Shown here: piece after piece, positions 24,660 to 36,500 of the stretch
Position numbering within the stretch: position 1 is the first letter of the stretch
How the letters are laid out: each line of letters opens with the position of its first letter
DNA from: Mucilaginibacter sp.
Lineage (GTDB): Bacteria > Bacteroidota > Bacteroidia > Sphingobacteriales > Sphingobacteriaceae
Length of the DNA: 48,349 nt
Reading direction: 5' to 3'
Assembly (NCBI GenBank): GCA_028287865.1
Contig: JAQBOU010000264.1
Location: forward strand, 1 to 48,349
Made by a program: the position numbers and the translations under genes
The notes under the pieces: model-generated
What the model was told of the DNA's origin: nothing
What the model saw: only the letters and a program-made list of their open reading frames with translations
Database searches by the model: none

Positions 24660-26084
24660 ATGACTAAATCTTATACCTCTTTAAGCGAAATAAGGAGAGA
24701 GATTGCAATTGGAGAAGTTACTGTTGAAAAACTGGTTAAAGGCTATCTTAATAACATTGCTATAAATGCTCATCTGAATGCTTTTAACGAAGTATTTGAA
24801 AACGAAGCGCTTGTCTGTGCGCAAAAAGTTGATATACGTATAAAACAAGGCATTGCCGGCAAGCTTGCCGGTATGGTTATCGCCATTAAAGATAATATCT
24901 GCTATAAAGGTCACCAGGTAAGTGCATCTTCAAAAATTTTAAAAGGTTTTACTTCAATTTATTCATCAACTATAGTTGAGCGTTTACTGGCAGAAGATGC
25001 TATAATAATTGGCCGCTGTAACTGCGATGAGTTTGCAATGGGTGCATCTAACGAAAATTCATTTTTTGGCCCTGTAAAGAACTATGCCGATGAAACGCGT
25101 GTTTCCGGTGGTTCATCCGGCGGATCTGCCGTAGCAGTACAAGCCGGGATGTGTCACGCTGCAATCGGTACCGATACAGGCGGTTCTGTAAGGCAACCGG
25201 CTTCGTTTTGCGGGATGATAGGCCTCAAACCTACTTATGGCCGTATTTCAAGGCATGGTGTAATTGCCTATGCATCTTCATTTGACCAGGTAGGCCTTAT
25301 TACACAATCAATTGAAGATGCAGCCCTTTTATTGGAAGTTATGGCCGGTCCTGATGAGTACGACAGTACATTGGCCAATGTGCCCGTCCCGTCCTACGCT
25401 AATGATCTCAAGGCGCCCGGGATTAAAAAAATTGCTTATTTACAGGAAGCCTTATCAAGCCCGGGTGTTGATGCAGAAGTTAAAAACGCACTGGTAAATT
25501 ATATTGATAAACTGCGTGCCGAAGGCCATACCGTTAAGTCAATAGCTTTCGATCACCTGGATTATTTGGTCCCTGCCTATTATATTTTGGCTATGGCCGA
25601 AGCATCGTCAAATCTTTCAAGGTATGATGGTGTCCATTACGGTTACCGCAGCCCTGCGGCAACTGATTTGATATCTACCTATAAACGTTCACGGTCTGAA
25701 GGGTTTGGCAAGGAAGTTAAGCGCCGTATTATGCTGGGCACATTTGTGTTGAGCGCCGGATACTACGATGCTTATTTTGCGAAAGCCCAAAAGGTACGGC
25801 GATTAATAAGGGAAAAAACAGATGCTATTTTAAGTGAATACGATTTTATTTTGGTTCCTACCGCTCCTGAACCGGCCTTTCCGATAGGCAGGGTTGAAAA
25901 AGATCCGGTTACAACGTATCTTTCTGACATTTTTACCGTACAAGCATCATTAACTGGCGTACCGGCTATTTCTTTACCTGCAGGCAATAACAACAAGGGA
26001 TTGCCGTTAGGTCTACAATTATTAGCCGGGCATTTCAAGGAGCAAGAATTGTTAAATTTTTCTAAATATTTCCTTGAACTATAA
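24660..26084 (+). CDS. gatA: Aspartyl/glutamyl-tRNA amidotransferase subunit A
   Basis: The 474-residue amidase releases ammonia from glutamine to convert Glu-tRNA(Gln) or Asp-tRNA(Asn) to the amidated form, as part of GatCAB. The catalytic triad is Lys77 (AIKDNICYKG), Ser152 (RVSGGSSGGSAVAV) and nucleophile Ser176 (GTDTGGSVRQPASFCG), all intact. Length is normal (about 475-490). gatB and gatC are not in this window, so the subunits are unlinked here. TATTTTAG (24648-24655), one mismatch from the -7 consensus, ends 4 bases before the ATG, hinting at a leaderless transcript. The upstream terminator separates it from the Tat genes. Confidence 0.95.
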   Translation: MTKSYTSLSEIRREIAIGEVTVEKLVKGYLNNIAINAHLNAFNEVFENEALVCAQKVDIRIKQGIAGKLAGMVIAIKDNICYKGHQVSASSKILKGFTSIYSSTIVERLLAEDAIIIGRCNCDEFAMGASNENSFFGPVKNYADETRVSGGSSGGSAVAVQAGMCHAAIGTDTGGSVRQPASFCGMIGLKPTYGRISRHGVIAYASSFDQVGLITQSIEDAALLLEVMAGPDEYDSTLANVPVPSYANDLKAPGIKKIAYLQEALSSPGVDAEVKNALVNYIDKLRAEGHTVKSIAFDHLDYLVPAYYILAMAEASSNLSRYDGVHYGYRSPAATDLISTYKRSRSEGFGKEVKRRIMLGTFVLSAGYYDAYFAKAQKVRRLIREKTDAILSEYDFILVPTAPEPAFPIGRVEKDPVTTYLSDIFTVQASLTGVPAISLPAGNNNKGLPLGLQLLAGHFKEQELLNFSKYFLEL

Positions 26085-26143
26085 AAAGTTAATATATTAG
26101 TAAAATTGTAAGTTAATAACACCCCCTAGTTAAACCCAATAAA

Positions 26144-27514
26144 ATGAAGAGATTATTTACTGTAATCATCTGTTTTGTTTCATTACAAATTGTTAAGGCC
26201 TCTCCCTCTTTTGTTCCAGCATCAATACCCTTAACACCAGCTCATTCAGATACCATTATAGCTCCGGTTATCAACCCGCCTGTACCGCTTACCTTTCAGG
26301 GTGGAATTTTTAAACGGCGGCTGGACTCCATTAAAAAGGATGTACCGATGGATTACAACGAGTACGTACAGAACTATATTGATATCTATACACATAACCG
26401 GGATGAAATGGGACATGTGTTGGGGTTAACAAAATATTACTTCCCTATTTATGAAAAGGCTTTTCGCGATGCCGGGATCCCTGATGAAATAAAATACCTT
26501 TCGATAGTTGAATCAAAGCTCGATCCGATGGCGGTTTCCAGGGTGGGCGCTACCGGTCCGTGGCAATTTATGTTTACAACCGGCAAGCTATACGGATTAA
26601 GTATTGACGATTATGTAGATGACCGCCGCGACCCTATACAAGCCAGTTATGCTGCGGCAGCCTATTTAAAGGATGCATATGAGGAATTTGGCGACTGGTT
26701 ACTGGCCATAGCATCGTACAATTGTGGTAAAAGTAATGTTGAGCATGCCATTGAAAGAGCAGGGGCAAATGATTTTTGGTCGATAAGGCCGTACCTGCCT
26801 GTAGAAACCAGGGGATATGTACCCGCGTTTATAGCTGTTGCTTACATAATGAACTATTATAACAAGCATAATATTATACTCCAGGATTGCGGCTTTGCAA
26901 TAAAAACAGACACCGTTTTAGTGAATAAATATGTATCATTAAGTACCGTTTCGCAGGTATTAAATATTGATATAAAAAGGTTAGCCATTTTAAACCCTGC
27001 TTATAAAAGGCAAATTATAAATGGCACAGCAACGGCCCCGCGAAGACTGGTAATACCGCAGATAGACAAAAATAAATATAGTGCTCTGTACGATGCATTA
27101 AATAGTTCAACTGCGGTGGCTTATGTGCCGCAACCGGAGCATGTTGCTTACACCGAAAAAAAGATTGATAAAATGCCGTCTTATCACAAGGTAAGGCACG
27201 GTGAAACACTGCGGGATATAGCCGATACTTATGGCGTTGAAGTACAAGATCTTAAAGTCTGGAACCACTTGCATAGCAATAAAGCGGCTGTCGGGCAAAA
27301 ATTAAAATTAAGTGAGAATACAGATGAGCCTGTTGAAACGGAATCAGCTAAGCATCACGATAATTATTTTACTTACAAGGTAAAAAGCGGGGATACGCTC
27401 AGCGGAATTGCATCTAAGTTTGAGGGCGCCTCAGTTGAAAAGATCAGGTCGATAAACGGGTTAAAGAAGAATCATCTTCAACCCGGCATGACGATCAGGA
27501 TTAACCGTGGGTAA
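26144..27514 (+). CDS. MltD-like lytic transglycosylase with two LysM repeats
   Basis: The 456-residue exported protein has a signal peptide (MKRLFTVIICFVSLQIVKA), a lytic transglycosylase (SLT/GH23) domain at about 100-225 and two C-terminal LysM repeats, at about 349-392 (YHKVRHGETLRDIADTYGV) and 407-453 (YKVKSGDTLSGIASKFEG). The catalytic acid is Glu123 in SIVESKLDP, and GATGPWQFM and ASYNCGKSNV are diagnostic. The enzyme cleaves glycan strands of peptidoglycan to 1,6-anhydro products; LysM domains hold it on the wall. It follows gatA by 59 bases, with no terminator in between. Confidence 0.92.
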   Translation: MKRLFTVIICFVSLQIVKASPSFVPASIPLTPAHSDTIIAPVINPPVPLTFQGGIFKRRLDSIKKDVPMDYNEYVQNYIDIYTHNRDEMGHVLGLTKYYFPIYEKAFRDAGIPDEIKYLSIVESKLDPMAVSRVGATGPWQFMFTTGKLYGLSIDDYVDDRRDPIQASYAAAAYLKDAYEEFGDWLLAIASYNCGKSNVEHAIERAGANDFWSIRPYLPVETRGYVPAFIAVAYIMNYYNKHNIILQDCGFAIKTDTVLVNKYVSLSTVSQVLNIDIKRLAILNPAYKRQIINGTATAPRRLVIPQIDKNKYSALYDALNSSTAVAYVPQPEHVAYTEKKIDKMPSYHKVRHGETLRDIADTYGVEVQDLKVWNHLHSNKAAVGQKLKLSENTDEPVETESAKHHDNYFTYKVKSGDTLSGIASKFEGASVEKIRSINGLKKNHLQPGMTIRINRG

Positions 27515-27652
27515 TGATTTGATCCCACGGGAATTATAAACCATTTCTATAAATAAAGGAAGGCATTCACGTTGGTGTACTTGCTTCCGGAGACGTTTTT
27601 TTTATTCTGTTATTTATCGGTTTGCCTTTACCCTTTCCGCCGAAAAGAGTTG

Positions 27653-27660
27653 TAATTTTG
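27653..27660 (+). promoter_or_regulatory. -7 promoter element before the malic enzyme gene
   Basis: TAATTTTG fits TAnnTTTG fully and ends 18 bases before the start codon. The nearest upstream TTTG (27621-27624) is 28 bases away, more than the usual 17-23, so the -33 part is unconvincing. The rest of the 164-base spacer (27515-27678) shows no gene; its run of eight T residues near 27596-27603 could belong to a weak terminator. Confidence 0.4.
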
Positions 27661-27678
27661 TGTACTTGAAACTGAGCA

Positions 27679-29979
27679 ATGAATAAACCTACCCGCAACC
27701 AGGACGCCCTGAACTATCATTCCAAAGGACGCCCAGGCAAAATACAAGTAGTACCTACAAAACCTACCAATTCACAAAGGGATTTAAGCATGGCTTACTC
27801 CCCGGGCGTAGCCGAGCCGTGCCTGCGCATTGCCGATAACATTGATGATGTTTATAAATATACAGCAAAAGGCAACCTTGTTGGCGTAATCAGTAACGGA
27901 ACTGCAGTGCTGGGGCTGGGTAACATCGGCCCTGAGGCAAGTAAGCCGGTGATGGAAGGTAAGGGCCTGTTATTTAAGATTTACGCTGACATAGATGTTT
28001 TCGACCTGGAAGTGAATGCCAAAACGGTTGATGAGTTTGTAAATATTGTAAAGGCGCTTGAGCCTACATTTGGCGGCATTAACCTTGAAGATATATCGGC
28101 GCCAACCTGCTTCGAAATTGAACGCAGGCTAAAGGCCGAAATGAAAATACCGGTGATGCATGATGATCAGCACGGAACAGCCATCATATCCGGAGCAGCA
28201 CTGATCAACGCCTGCGAAATTCAGGGTAAAAAGCTCGACAAAATAAAAATGGTTGTTAATGGTGCAGGTGCCGCCGCTGTATCGTGCTCAAAAATGTACC
28301 TGGCTTTAGGCGTAAAAAGGGAAAACCTTGTAATGTTTGACATTAACGGTTTAATATCACCCGGACGTACTGATCTTGATGATATCAGGATGGAATTCGC
28401 TACCTCACGTAATGATGTTAAAACACTGACAGAAGCAATGAAAAATGCTGACGTTTTTGTAGGGCTTTCGGCGGGCAATGTTGTTACCCCGGATATGCTC
28501 CGTGGTATGGCTAAAAATCCTATTGTTTTTGCAATGGCAAATCCCGAACCTGAAATAAGCTATGAACTGGCCGTAAACGCCCGTAAGGATATAATAATGG
28601 CAACCGGCCGGTCTGATTTTCCAAATCAGGTTAATAATGTATTGGGCTTTCCTTATATCTTCAGGGGTGCGCTTGATGTAAGGGCAACCGCCATTAATGA
28701 AGAAATGAAGATAGCTGCTGTTAAAGCAATAGCTGAAATGGCAAAAAAACCAATTCCTGAAGCGGTTAATCTTGCTTATAATACCACCAATTTAAAGTTT
28801 GGGCGGGATTACATCATCCCAAAACCAATGGACCCGCGGCTTATTACTGAGGTTTCATCAGCAGTAGCAAAAGCGGCTGTAGCATCAGGGGTAGCCAGGA
28901 AGGTAATAACTGATTGGGATGCTTACCTGGAAGAGCTGAGGTTACGGATAGGGATTAATGATAAGCTGTTACGCAACTTAACCAATAAAGCAAGGCAAAA
29001 CCCCAAACGGATCGTTTTTGCAGAAGCTGATACCTATAAAATTTTACGTGCCGCACAAATTGTTAAGGAGGAAGGTATTGCTACACCGATTTTGCTGGGT
29101 AACATAGAAAAGATAAGGCAAATAATGCGTGAAAACGATATTGAGCTGGGGGATGTGCACATTATTGATCCGAAAGAGAACTGTGAAAGAATGGATGAAT
29201 ATGCCGCTTACCTGTACAATAAACGGCAGCGGAGGGGAGTAACCCTGTTTGAATCAAAAAAATTGCTAAGCGACCGTAACTATTACGGAGCCTGTATGGT
29301 ACAATTCGGTGAGGCTGATGCGCTGATCTCCGGCTTAACCAAGGATTATGTAACTACCATTAAACCGGCATTACAGATTATAGGTACAGATGAAGGCGTA
29401 ACGCGTGTAGCCGGGATGTATATGATGATCACCAAGAAAGGGCCTGTGTTTTTTGGTGATACCACCGTAAATATAAATCCTTCTGTACAGGAACTGGTTG
29501 ATGTTACCGTTTTGATAGAGCGATCCGTAAGGCGTTTCAATATCAACCCAAGAATTGCGATACTTTCTTATTCAAACTTTGGCTCCAATACCGGCCCTAT
29601 ACCCGAAAAAACAAGGGAGGCGGTGCGCATTTTGCATGAGAATTATCCTGATATGATAGTTGACGGTGACATGCAGGCAAATTTTGCTTTAAATGCAGAT
29701 CTGCTGGAAGATAATTTCCCTTTCTCCACATTGGTAGGCAAACCGGCAAATACACTGATCTTTCCAAACCTCGAGTCGGGGAATATAGCTTATAAACTAT
29801 TGCAGGAAATGGGTGGCGCTGAAGCAGTTGGTCCTATTTTATTAGGATTAAAAAAACCGGTACACGTACTGCAGCTGGGAAGTTCAGTAAGGGAGATAGT
29901 TAATATGATAACTATAGCGGTTGTTGATGCGCAGGCAAAAGAAAGTGAGCATTTAAAAATTAAATCTGTAGCTAAATAA
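27679..29979 (+). CDS. maeB: NADP-dependent malic enzyme, MaeB-type fusion with phosphotransacetylase-like domain
   Basis: The 766-residue protein decarboxylates malate to pyruvate with NADP. The N-terminal malic enzyme part (about 1-425) includes [42 protein letters not shown] and the nucleotide-binding [12 protein letters not shown]. The C-terminal part (about 430-766) is a phosphotransacetylase-like domain ([37 protein letters not shown]), which in MaeB is regulatory, responding to acetyl-CoA, not catalytic. Length is normal for the fusion. ruvA follows 11 bases later, so the two and sprA may be co-transcribed. Confidence 0.95.
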   Translation: MNKPTRNQDALNYHSKGRPGKIQVVPTKPTNSQRDLSMAYSPGVAEPCLRIADNIDDVYKYTAKGNLVGVISNGTAVLGLGNIGPEASKPVMEGKGLLFKIYADIDVFDLEVNAKTVDEFVNIVKALEPTFGGINLEDISAPTCFEIERRLKAEMKIPVMHDDQHGTAIISGAALINACEIQGKKLDKIKMVVNGAGAAAVSCSKMYLALGVKRENLVMFDINGLISPGRTDLDDIRMEFATSRNDVKTLTEAMKNADVFVGLSAGNVVTPDMLRGMAKNPIVFAMANPEPEISYELAVNARKDIIMATGRSDFPNQVNNVLGFPYIFRGALDVRATAINEEMKIAAVKAIAEMAKKPIPEAVNLAYNTTNLKFGRDYIIPKPMDPRLITEVSSAVAKAAVASGVARKVITDWDAYLEELRLRIGINDKLLRNLTNKARQNPKRIVFAEADTYKILRAAQIVKEEGIATPILLGNIEKIRQIMRENDIELGDVHIIDPKENCERMDEYAAYLYNKRQRRGVTLFESKKLLSDRNYYGACMVQFGEADALISGLTKDYVTTIKPALQIIGTDEGVTRVAGMYMMITKKGPVFFGDTTVNINPSVQELVDVTVLIERSVRRFNINPRIAILSYSNFGSNTGPIPEKTREAVRILHENYPDMIVDGDMQANFALNADLLEDNFPFSTLVGKPANTLIFPNLESGNIAYKLLQEMGGAEAVGPILLGLKKPVHVLQLGSSVREIVNMITIAVVDAQAKESEHLKIKSVAK

Positions 29980-29990
29980 TTTGAATAAAT

Positions 29991-30575
29991 ATGTACGCTT
30001 ATATTGATGGTAAATTAGCTTTTAAAAGCGCTGCGTTTGTGGTGATTGATGCCGGCGGCGTGGGTTATCACATCAATATTTCTTTAAACACTTATTCAAA
30101 GCTGGGTGTCTCTGAAAGATGTAAACTTTTTACATGGCTTCACGTAAAAGAGGATGCGCATACATTGTATGGTTTTATAGATGAAGGAGAGCGGCGCCTG
30201 TTTTTACACCTGATATCCATTTCAGGTATAGGGCCTAACACCGGCCGGATGATGCTGTCGTCCATTACACCCGAAGAAATTCAGAATGCTATAATTTCAG
30301 GTAACGTTGCAATCATTCAACGAATAAAGGGCATAGGGCCTAAGTCGGCACAACGGGTTATCCTGGAGTTACAGGACAAATTACGCAAAGAAGGCTCAGA
30401 AACGTTAAACCCAATATCAATAAACAAAACAGTTAAAGAAGAGGCGCTATCGGCGCTGGTGATGCTTGGATTTGTGCGGAATGCTGCTGAGAAGGTGCTT
30501 GAACAGGAATTAAATAAAAATAGTGGAGAATTAACTGTCGAACAGCTTATTAAAGCTGCATTAAAAAGTTTATAA
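29991..30575 (+). CDS. ruvA: Holliday junction branch-migration protein RuvA
   Basis: The 194-residue protein binds four-way DNA junctions as a tetramer and loads the RuvB helicase. It has the three usual parts: an N-terminal OB fold (MYAYIDGKL... ending with HTLYGFIDEGERRLF), a helix-hairpin-helix pair (LISISGIGPNTGRMML and IKGIGPKSAQRVILEL), and a short C-terminal helical domain (EEALSALVMLGFVRNAAEKV). Length is normal. ruvB and ruvC are not adjacent. It lies 11 bases after maeB and 23 before sprA; this neighbourhood is one I recall as conserved across Bacteroidota. Confidence 0.96.
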   Translation: MYAYIDGKLAFKSAAFVVIDAGGVGYHINISLNTYSKLGVSERCKLFTWLHVKEDAHTLYGFIDEGERRLFLHLISISGIGPNTGRMMLSSITPEEIQNAIISGNVAIIQRIKGIGPKSAQRVILELQDKLRKEGSETLNPISINKTVKEEALSALVMLGFVRNAAEKVLEQELNKNSGELTVEQLIKAALKSL

Positions 30576-30598
30576 TTACTTTAATTTAAGCCGGATCC

Positions 30599-33500
30599 TT
30601 GACTAATACTTTTACTAAAAGAATTTTTATTTATATCTTTTTAGTTTCTGCATTTTGCGGGTCTGAAACTGTATTTGCACAGCAACAAGGTACAAAGAAG
30701 GATTCGCTCCCTATCCAGATGCCTGTTAATAATAAAGAGTCTGAGAGTTTGCGTTTGCGTGAGGGAATATTTGATAAAGACCCGCCCAACCTTGTCCGTA
30801 CCATCGAATATGATCCGGCTACCAACAGGTATATTTTATACGAACGCGTTGGCAACCTGCTATATCGGCCACCCCAGTACCTTACCTTTGATCAGTATCT
30901 ACATCTTAAAGAAAGAGAGAATCAACGCATTAATTTTCAACAACTTTCGGATAACTATGCTTATCAGTCCCAGCAGCCAGGTTTTATTCCGCAGATACAG
31001 GTACGCAGCCAAACATTTAACCAGATTTTTGGCGGCTCAACCATTGATATCCGGCCACAGGGTTCGGCGGAAGCTATTATGTCGGGTCAGTTAAATCAAA
31101 ACAATAACCCACTTTTTAATACGCAGCAACGCAACCAGTTTAATTTTAATTTTGATCAAAAAATTCAGTTAAATGTAACGGGTACCATAGGTGATAAATT
31201 AAAAATTACTACTAATTATAATACAGATGCCCAGTTCCAGTTCGAAAACCAGATAAAACTGGAGTATACCGGCCATCAGGATGAGATAGTTCAAAAGATT
31301 GAAGTTGGTACAGTAAGCATGCCGCTTAATACTACCCTGATAACCGGTAGCCAGGCACTGTTTGGGGTAAAAGCCCAGTTTAAATTTGGCAAATTGGATG
31401 TGACGACTATTTTTTCGCAACAACGCTCACAACCGCAAACTATTACCATAAAAAATGGCTCACAGCAGGGTTCTTTTAAGATTTCGGCAAGCGCCTATGA
31501 TGCTAATAAGCACTTCTTTTTATCACAGTTTTTCCGCAATAACTATAACAAGGCGCTGGCAAATATCCCTCTCATCAGCTCAAATGTAAATATTACCAAA
31601 ATTGAGGTATGGACCACCAATAGGACAAATAGTACAACCGGCTCAAGAGATGTGCTGGCATTGATGGACCTTGGTGAAAATCAGCCCTATAATACCAAAC
31701 TAATTCAGGGTGGGGCTGGGTTTACCGGCCTGCCTGCTGGTTTTAAAGGACCGGGTTTCCAGCAGCAATCAAACTCTTTGCTTAATAACTTACCGGCAAA
31801 TACGCGCTTAACAAACGATCCGCAGAATACGATAGCGTCCTATTTCGCATCTTCCGGTGCGGCAAATAACTATGCGAAGTTAACTTATGCACGTTTGCTA
31901 ACCGCTAAAGAGTACACGCTGCATCCGCAATTGGGATATATTTCATTGAATTATCCCCTTAATAATGACGAGGTGCTGGGTGTTGCTTACCAATACACTT
32001 ATAATGGCGTGCAATACCAGGTTGGTGAATTCTCAAGCGATGTACCTGTTGATCCTAACACGCCTAAGGTTTTATATGTTAAACTGCTAAAAAATCAGCT
32101 GTTAAAAACCAGCCTTCCTACCTGGAACCTGATGCTGAAAAATATTTATTCACTAAACGCATTTCAGATAAGTCCAAATAATTTCAGGTTGAACATAACC
32201 CGGCTTAATGATAAAACAGATATCCCCGAAGAAATAATGCAGGAAGGGCAGAATACCAAAAGTAAACTCTGGATCCAGTTAACCAACCTTGATAACCTGG
32301 ACGCACAGAATAATAAACAACCTGATGGCGTTTTTGACTATTTAGAAGGAATAACAATTGATTCGCAAAACGGACTGGTCATTTTTCCGGAGCTTCAACC
32401 CTTCGGTACCGATCTGGCAAGCAAGTTCACTGCCGGCGAACAGGATCTGAAAAGCCGGTATGTTTATCAGCCTTTGTATGATTCGACCCAAACCATTGCC
32501 CAACAGTTTTTCCCGCAATTAAACCGGTATACCATCCAGGGAACTTATTCTTCCACCGGAGGATCAGATTACCAGTTAAATGCTGTTAATATTCCGCAAG
32601 GCTCGGTAATAGTAACCTCGGGGGCTTTAAAATTAGTTGAAGGAACTGATTTTACGGTTGATTATAACGCCGGGCGCATTCGCATCCTTAACCAGGCTTT
32701 GCTTTCATCCGGCCAGCCTATTACGGTTACCGTAGAAAATAATGAGTTATTCGGCGTGCAGCAAAAATCACTTTATGGCGCCCGGTTGAATTATCATGTT
32801 AGTGATAACCTTATCCTGGGAGCCACAATAATGCATTTAACAGAGCAACCCATAACGCAAAATGAGATCGTAGGCCAGGAGTCAATTTCAAATACGATGT
32901 ATGGGTTTGATGCCAACTACAATTCGCCTTCAAGATTTTTAACCAGGCTGGTTGATAAAATACCTTTCGTGCATACCAAGGTGCCCTCGTCGTTAAACTT
33001 TAGCGGAGAATTTGCTCGGTTAGTGCCCGGAAGCCCATCTGTGCTTAATTTTGCCGGTTCGCAAAATGGCACCTCCTATCTTGATGATTTTGAAAACAGC
33101 CAGTCGGTTATATCGGTAAACAACTTTAACGGCTGGCAAATCTCCGGAACCCCACAGCAATTTACTGAATCGCAGGCGTTTAATGACCTGAGTTACGGCT
33201 TTAACCGCGCGCGCCTTGCATTTTATAATATCGATCCTATTTTTTATACCGGTACCACCATCCCTGTTAGCCGTACGGAGCTTTCCAATCATTATGTAAG
33301 GCAGGTGCTTGAAACGGAGGTGTTTCCTTATAAGCAGTCGCCTACCGGCCAGCCTTTGCCTATTTCTACATTCGACCTTGCCTATTATCCAATGATCCGC
33401 GGCCCTTATAACTATACAACAACAGGTATAAATAACGACGGAACACTGCAAACCCCGCAGTCGCGTTGGGGCGGCATTTTCAGAGGTATAAATTCAAATG

Positions 33501-36500
33501 ATTTTGAGGCATTAAATGTTCAGTACATTGAGTTTTGGGTGCTTGACCCTTTTATCTATAAACCCACCGGAGCGGGAGGCGATCTTTATTTTAACCTTGG
33601 TAATATATCCGAAGACATATTAAAGGATGGTCAAAAAAGTTTAGAAAATAGTTTGCCTGCCGATGGCAATTTCAGCACCGTAGGCGAAACCGCCTGGGGC
33701 CGGGTTAGCAAACTGCAACCGGTTGTAAACTCATTCGACAGCGACCCAAATGTGCGCAAGTTGCAGGATGTTGGTTTAGACGGTTTAAATAATGCTGATG
33801 AACAAACAAAATTTGCTACGGTAGTTCAGCAGGTAAAAGGACAATTATCCCCTGTAGCTGCAAGCGGTTTTGTTGCCGATCCCTCATCAGATGATTACCA
33901 ATATTACCAGGGCCCGGCTTTGGACAGGGCAGGGGCGGGTATTTTACAACGGTACAGCAGGTATAACGGTACGGATGGTAACTCACCAACAGCACAGCAA
34001 TCGCAAGCGCTACTGGGGCTGCAAACATCGGCCGCTACATCAATACCCGATGGGGAAGATATTAATCATGATAATAACATGGACCGGGATGATGAATACT
34101 TTCAATATAAAGTATCAATTCGCCCCAAAGACATGGTTGTTGGCCAGAACTTTATTACGGATAAAGTTACTTCTAACGTGAAGCTTGCCAATGGAACCAC
34201 CCAGGCCGTTACCTGGTACCAGTTTCGTGTGCCGATAAATTCCCCTACATCGACTGTTGGAGGCATTCAGGATTTTAAATCTATCCGCTATATGCGGATG
34301 TTCCTTACGGGTTTTGTTGACACAGCCATATTGCGTTTTGCAACGTTACAGCTGGTGCGCGGCGAATGGCGGGCCTTTAATTTAGAGAACAATCCGTCAA
34401 ATGTAATAGCTGATCCGTCTATCATTAATCCGCCGCTTGATAACTCAACTATTGATGTTGAAACAGTAAATATTGAAGAGAATGGTAACCGCACTCCCAT
34501 TCCTTATGTGGTGCCTCCGGGTATCCAGCGGCAAACCAATTATAGTAATATACAAACCACTACCAAGTTAAACGAACAGTCGCTTTCAGAACTGGTATCA
34601 ACACTGCGTGATGGTTATTCGAGAGCTGCTTTCAGGTTATTCAATAATGATTTAAGGCAGTATAAGCAGCTTCAGATGTTTATTCATGCTGAAGGTTTAA
34701 ATTTGAGAAATAACGATGTGAGCGCATTTATCCGTTTGGGAGCCGATTACGTAAATAACTATTACGAATACGAAATACCGCTTACAATTACGCAACCCGG
34801 CACCTCAGATCCTAACGCCATATGGCCTGCAGCTAATGAGCTTAATTTGCAGCTTACTTTATTAACTAACGCCAAGCTTGCCCGTAACAATGCTAAATAT
34901 AACGGACAACCCTGGCCATTAACATTGCCATATACTTTAACTGACGGGCATAATAAAATTACCATTATGGGCGAACCGGACCTAAGCAAAGTTTCGACAG
35001 TAATGCTGGGTGTGCGCAATCCATTAAAAACGCCGGCCACGGCAAGTACAGATGACGGCCTTGATAAAACGGCAACAGTTTGGTTTGACGAATTGCGCCT
35101 GACAAATTTTAATGAACAAGGTGGATGGGCTGCGATAGGCAGGGTGAATGCGAAACTTGCGGATTTTGCAGATGTAACCATATCGGGGAACAAAACTTCG
35201 GTAGGCTTCGGTACGCTGGACTCAAAAATAGGCGACCGCAGTCTTAACGATGTGTCAGGTTATGATGTAGCAGCCAATGTAGAACTCGGAAAGTTTTTTC
35301 CGGATAAGAGCGGAATGCATATTCCTGCATACATTGACGTATCAAAGCAAATCAGTATACCACAATACGATCCCGCATCGGGAGATATCTTACTGACACA
35401 ATCACTTAACGCTGCTCCAACAACTAAAAAGCGGGATTCTATACTTAACGCTGCTGAAGATTATACAGAACGTAAAAGCGTCAATTTTACCAATATTCAT
35501 AAATCTAAAACTGATTCCAAAGCACCAAACCACCTTTGGGATATTGAGAACTGGAATGCAACCGTTGCCTATACCGAATATGATCATCACGATTTTACAA
35601 CCCAGAATGATTTTGAGAAGACCTACCGGGTTGCTTTAGCTTATAACTACTCCAACCAGCCAAAGTATCATAGTCCGTTTAGCAAGATCATCAAAAAGAA
35701 CACGTTGGCTTTGCTGCGCGATATCAATTACAGCCTGCTGCCTTCAAGATTAAATTTTGGTATCAGCTTTGATCGTTTTTACTCAGAGAATACACTGCGC
35801 AATAATGACCCGAGTAACTATATCCCGATACCTACCACATTTGATAAAACATTTACCGTTAACAGGGTGTATGGCATTGGCTGGAACTTATCAAAATCAC
35901 TTACCATGGATTTTGATGCCACAAACCTTTCAACTATTGATGAACCGGCCGGTCGTATAAATGGCTTAAAAGTGGATACGTTATGGAATAATATTTTAAA
36001 ATTAGGACGTACCACAAACTACAATCACACTGTAAATTTTAATTATACTGCCCCCATCAATAAAATACCGGGAATGGACTGGGTAACTTTAATTGCACAC
36101 TACAGCACTCATTTTACCTGGCAGGCACAACCGCTTTTTGCTATTAATACTCCGCAGTTTGATGTTGGTAACAGTATTCAAAACTCGCGAACGATTCAGC
36201 TTAATCCATCACTCAATTTTGACGGGTTTTATAATAAATTCCCGTTTTTGAAAAAAGCAAAAACTAATAAGGATATAGATCCCTGGAGCCGGTTTTTTAT
36301 AGGTTTATTAACCAGCATTAAAAATATTAGCGGAACTTATACAAAGACCGATGGTACATTTATTCCCGGATATCTTCCGCAGTCAACGTTTTTGGGTCAG
36401 GATCTGACTTATAATTCGCCTGGCATAGGATTTTTATTAGGAAGCCAGGCTGATTTACGGCAAACGGCGCTTTCACATGGGTGGATAAGCACCGATACGC

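Noticed and set aside
27556-27603. Terminator before the malic enzyme gene, from a T8 tract and GGAAG/CTTCC words
   Set aside because: The stem is only about five base pairs and not next to the T tract; I mention it only within the spacer description.
33020-33451. Open frames antisense to sprA
   Set aside because: The sprA frame is intact and family-like across this region; the antisense frames have no start context or recognisable domains.
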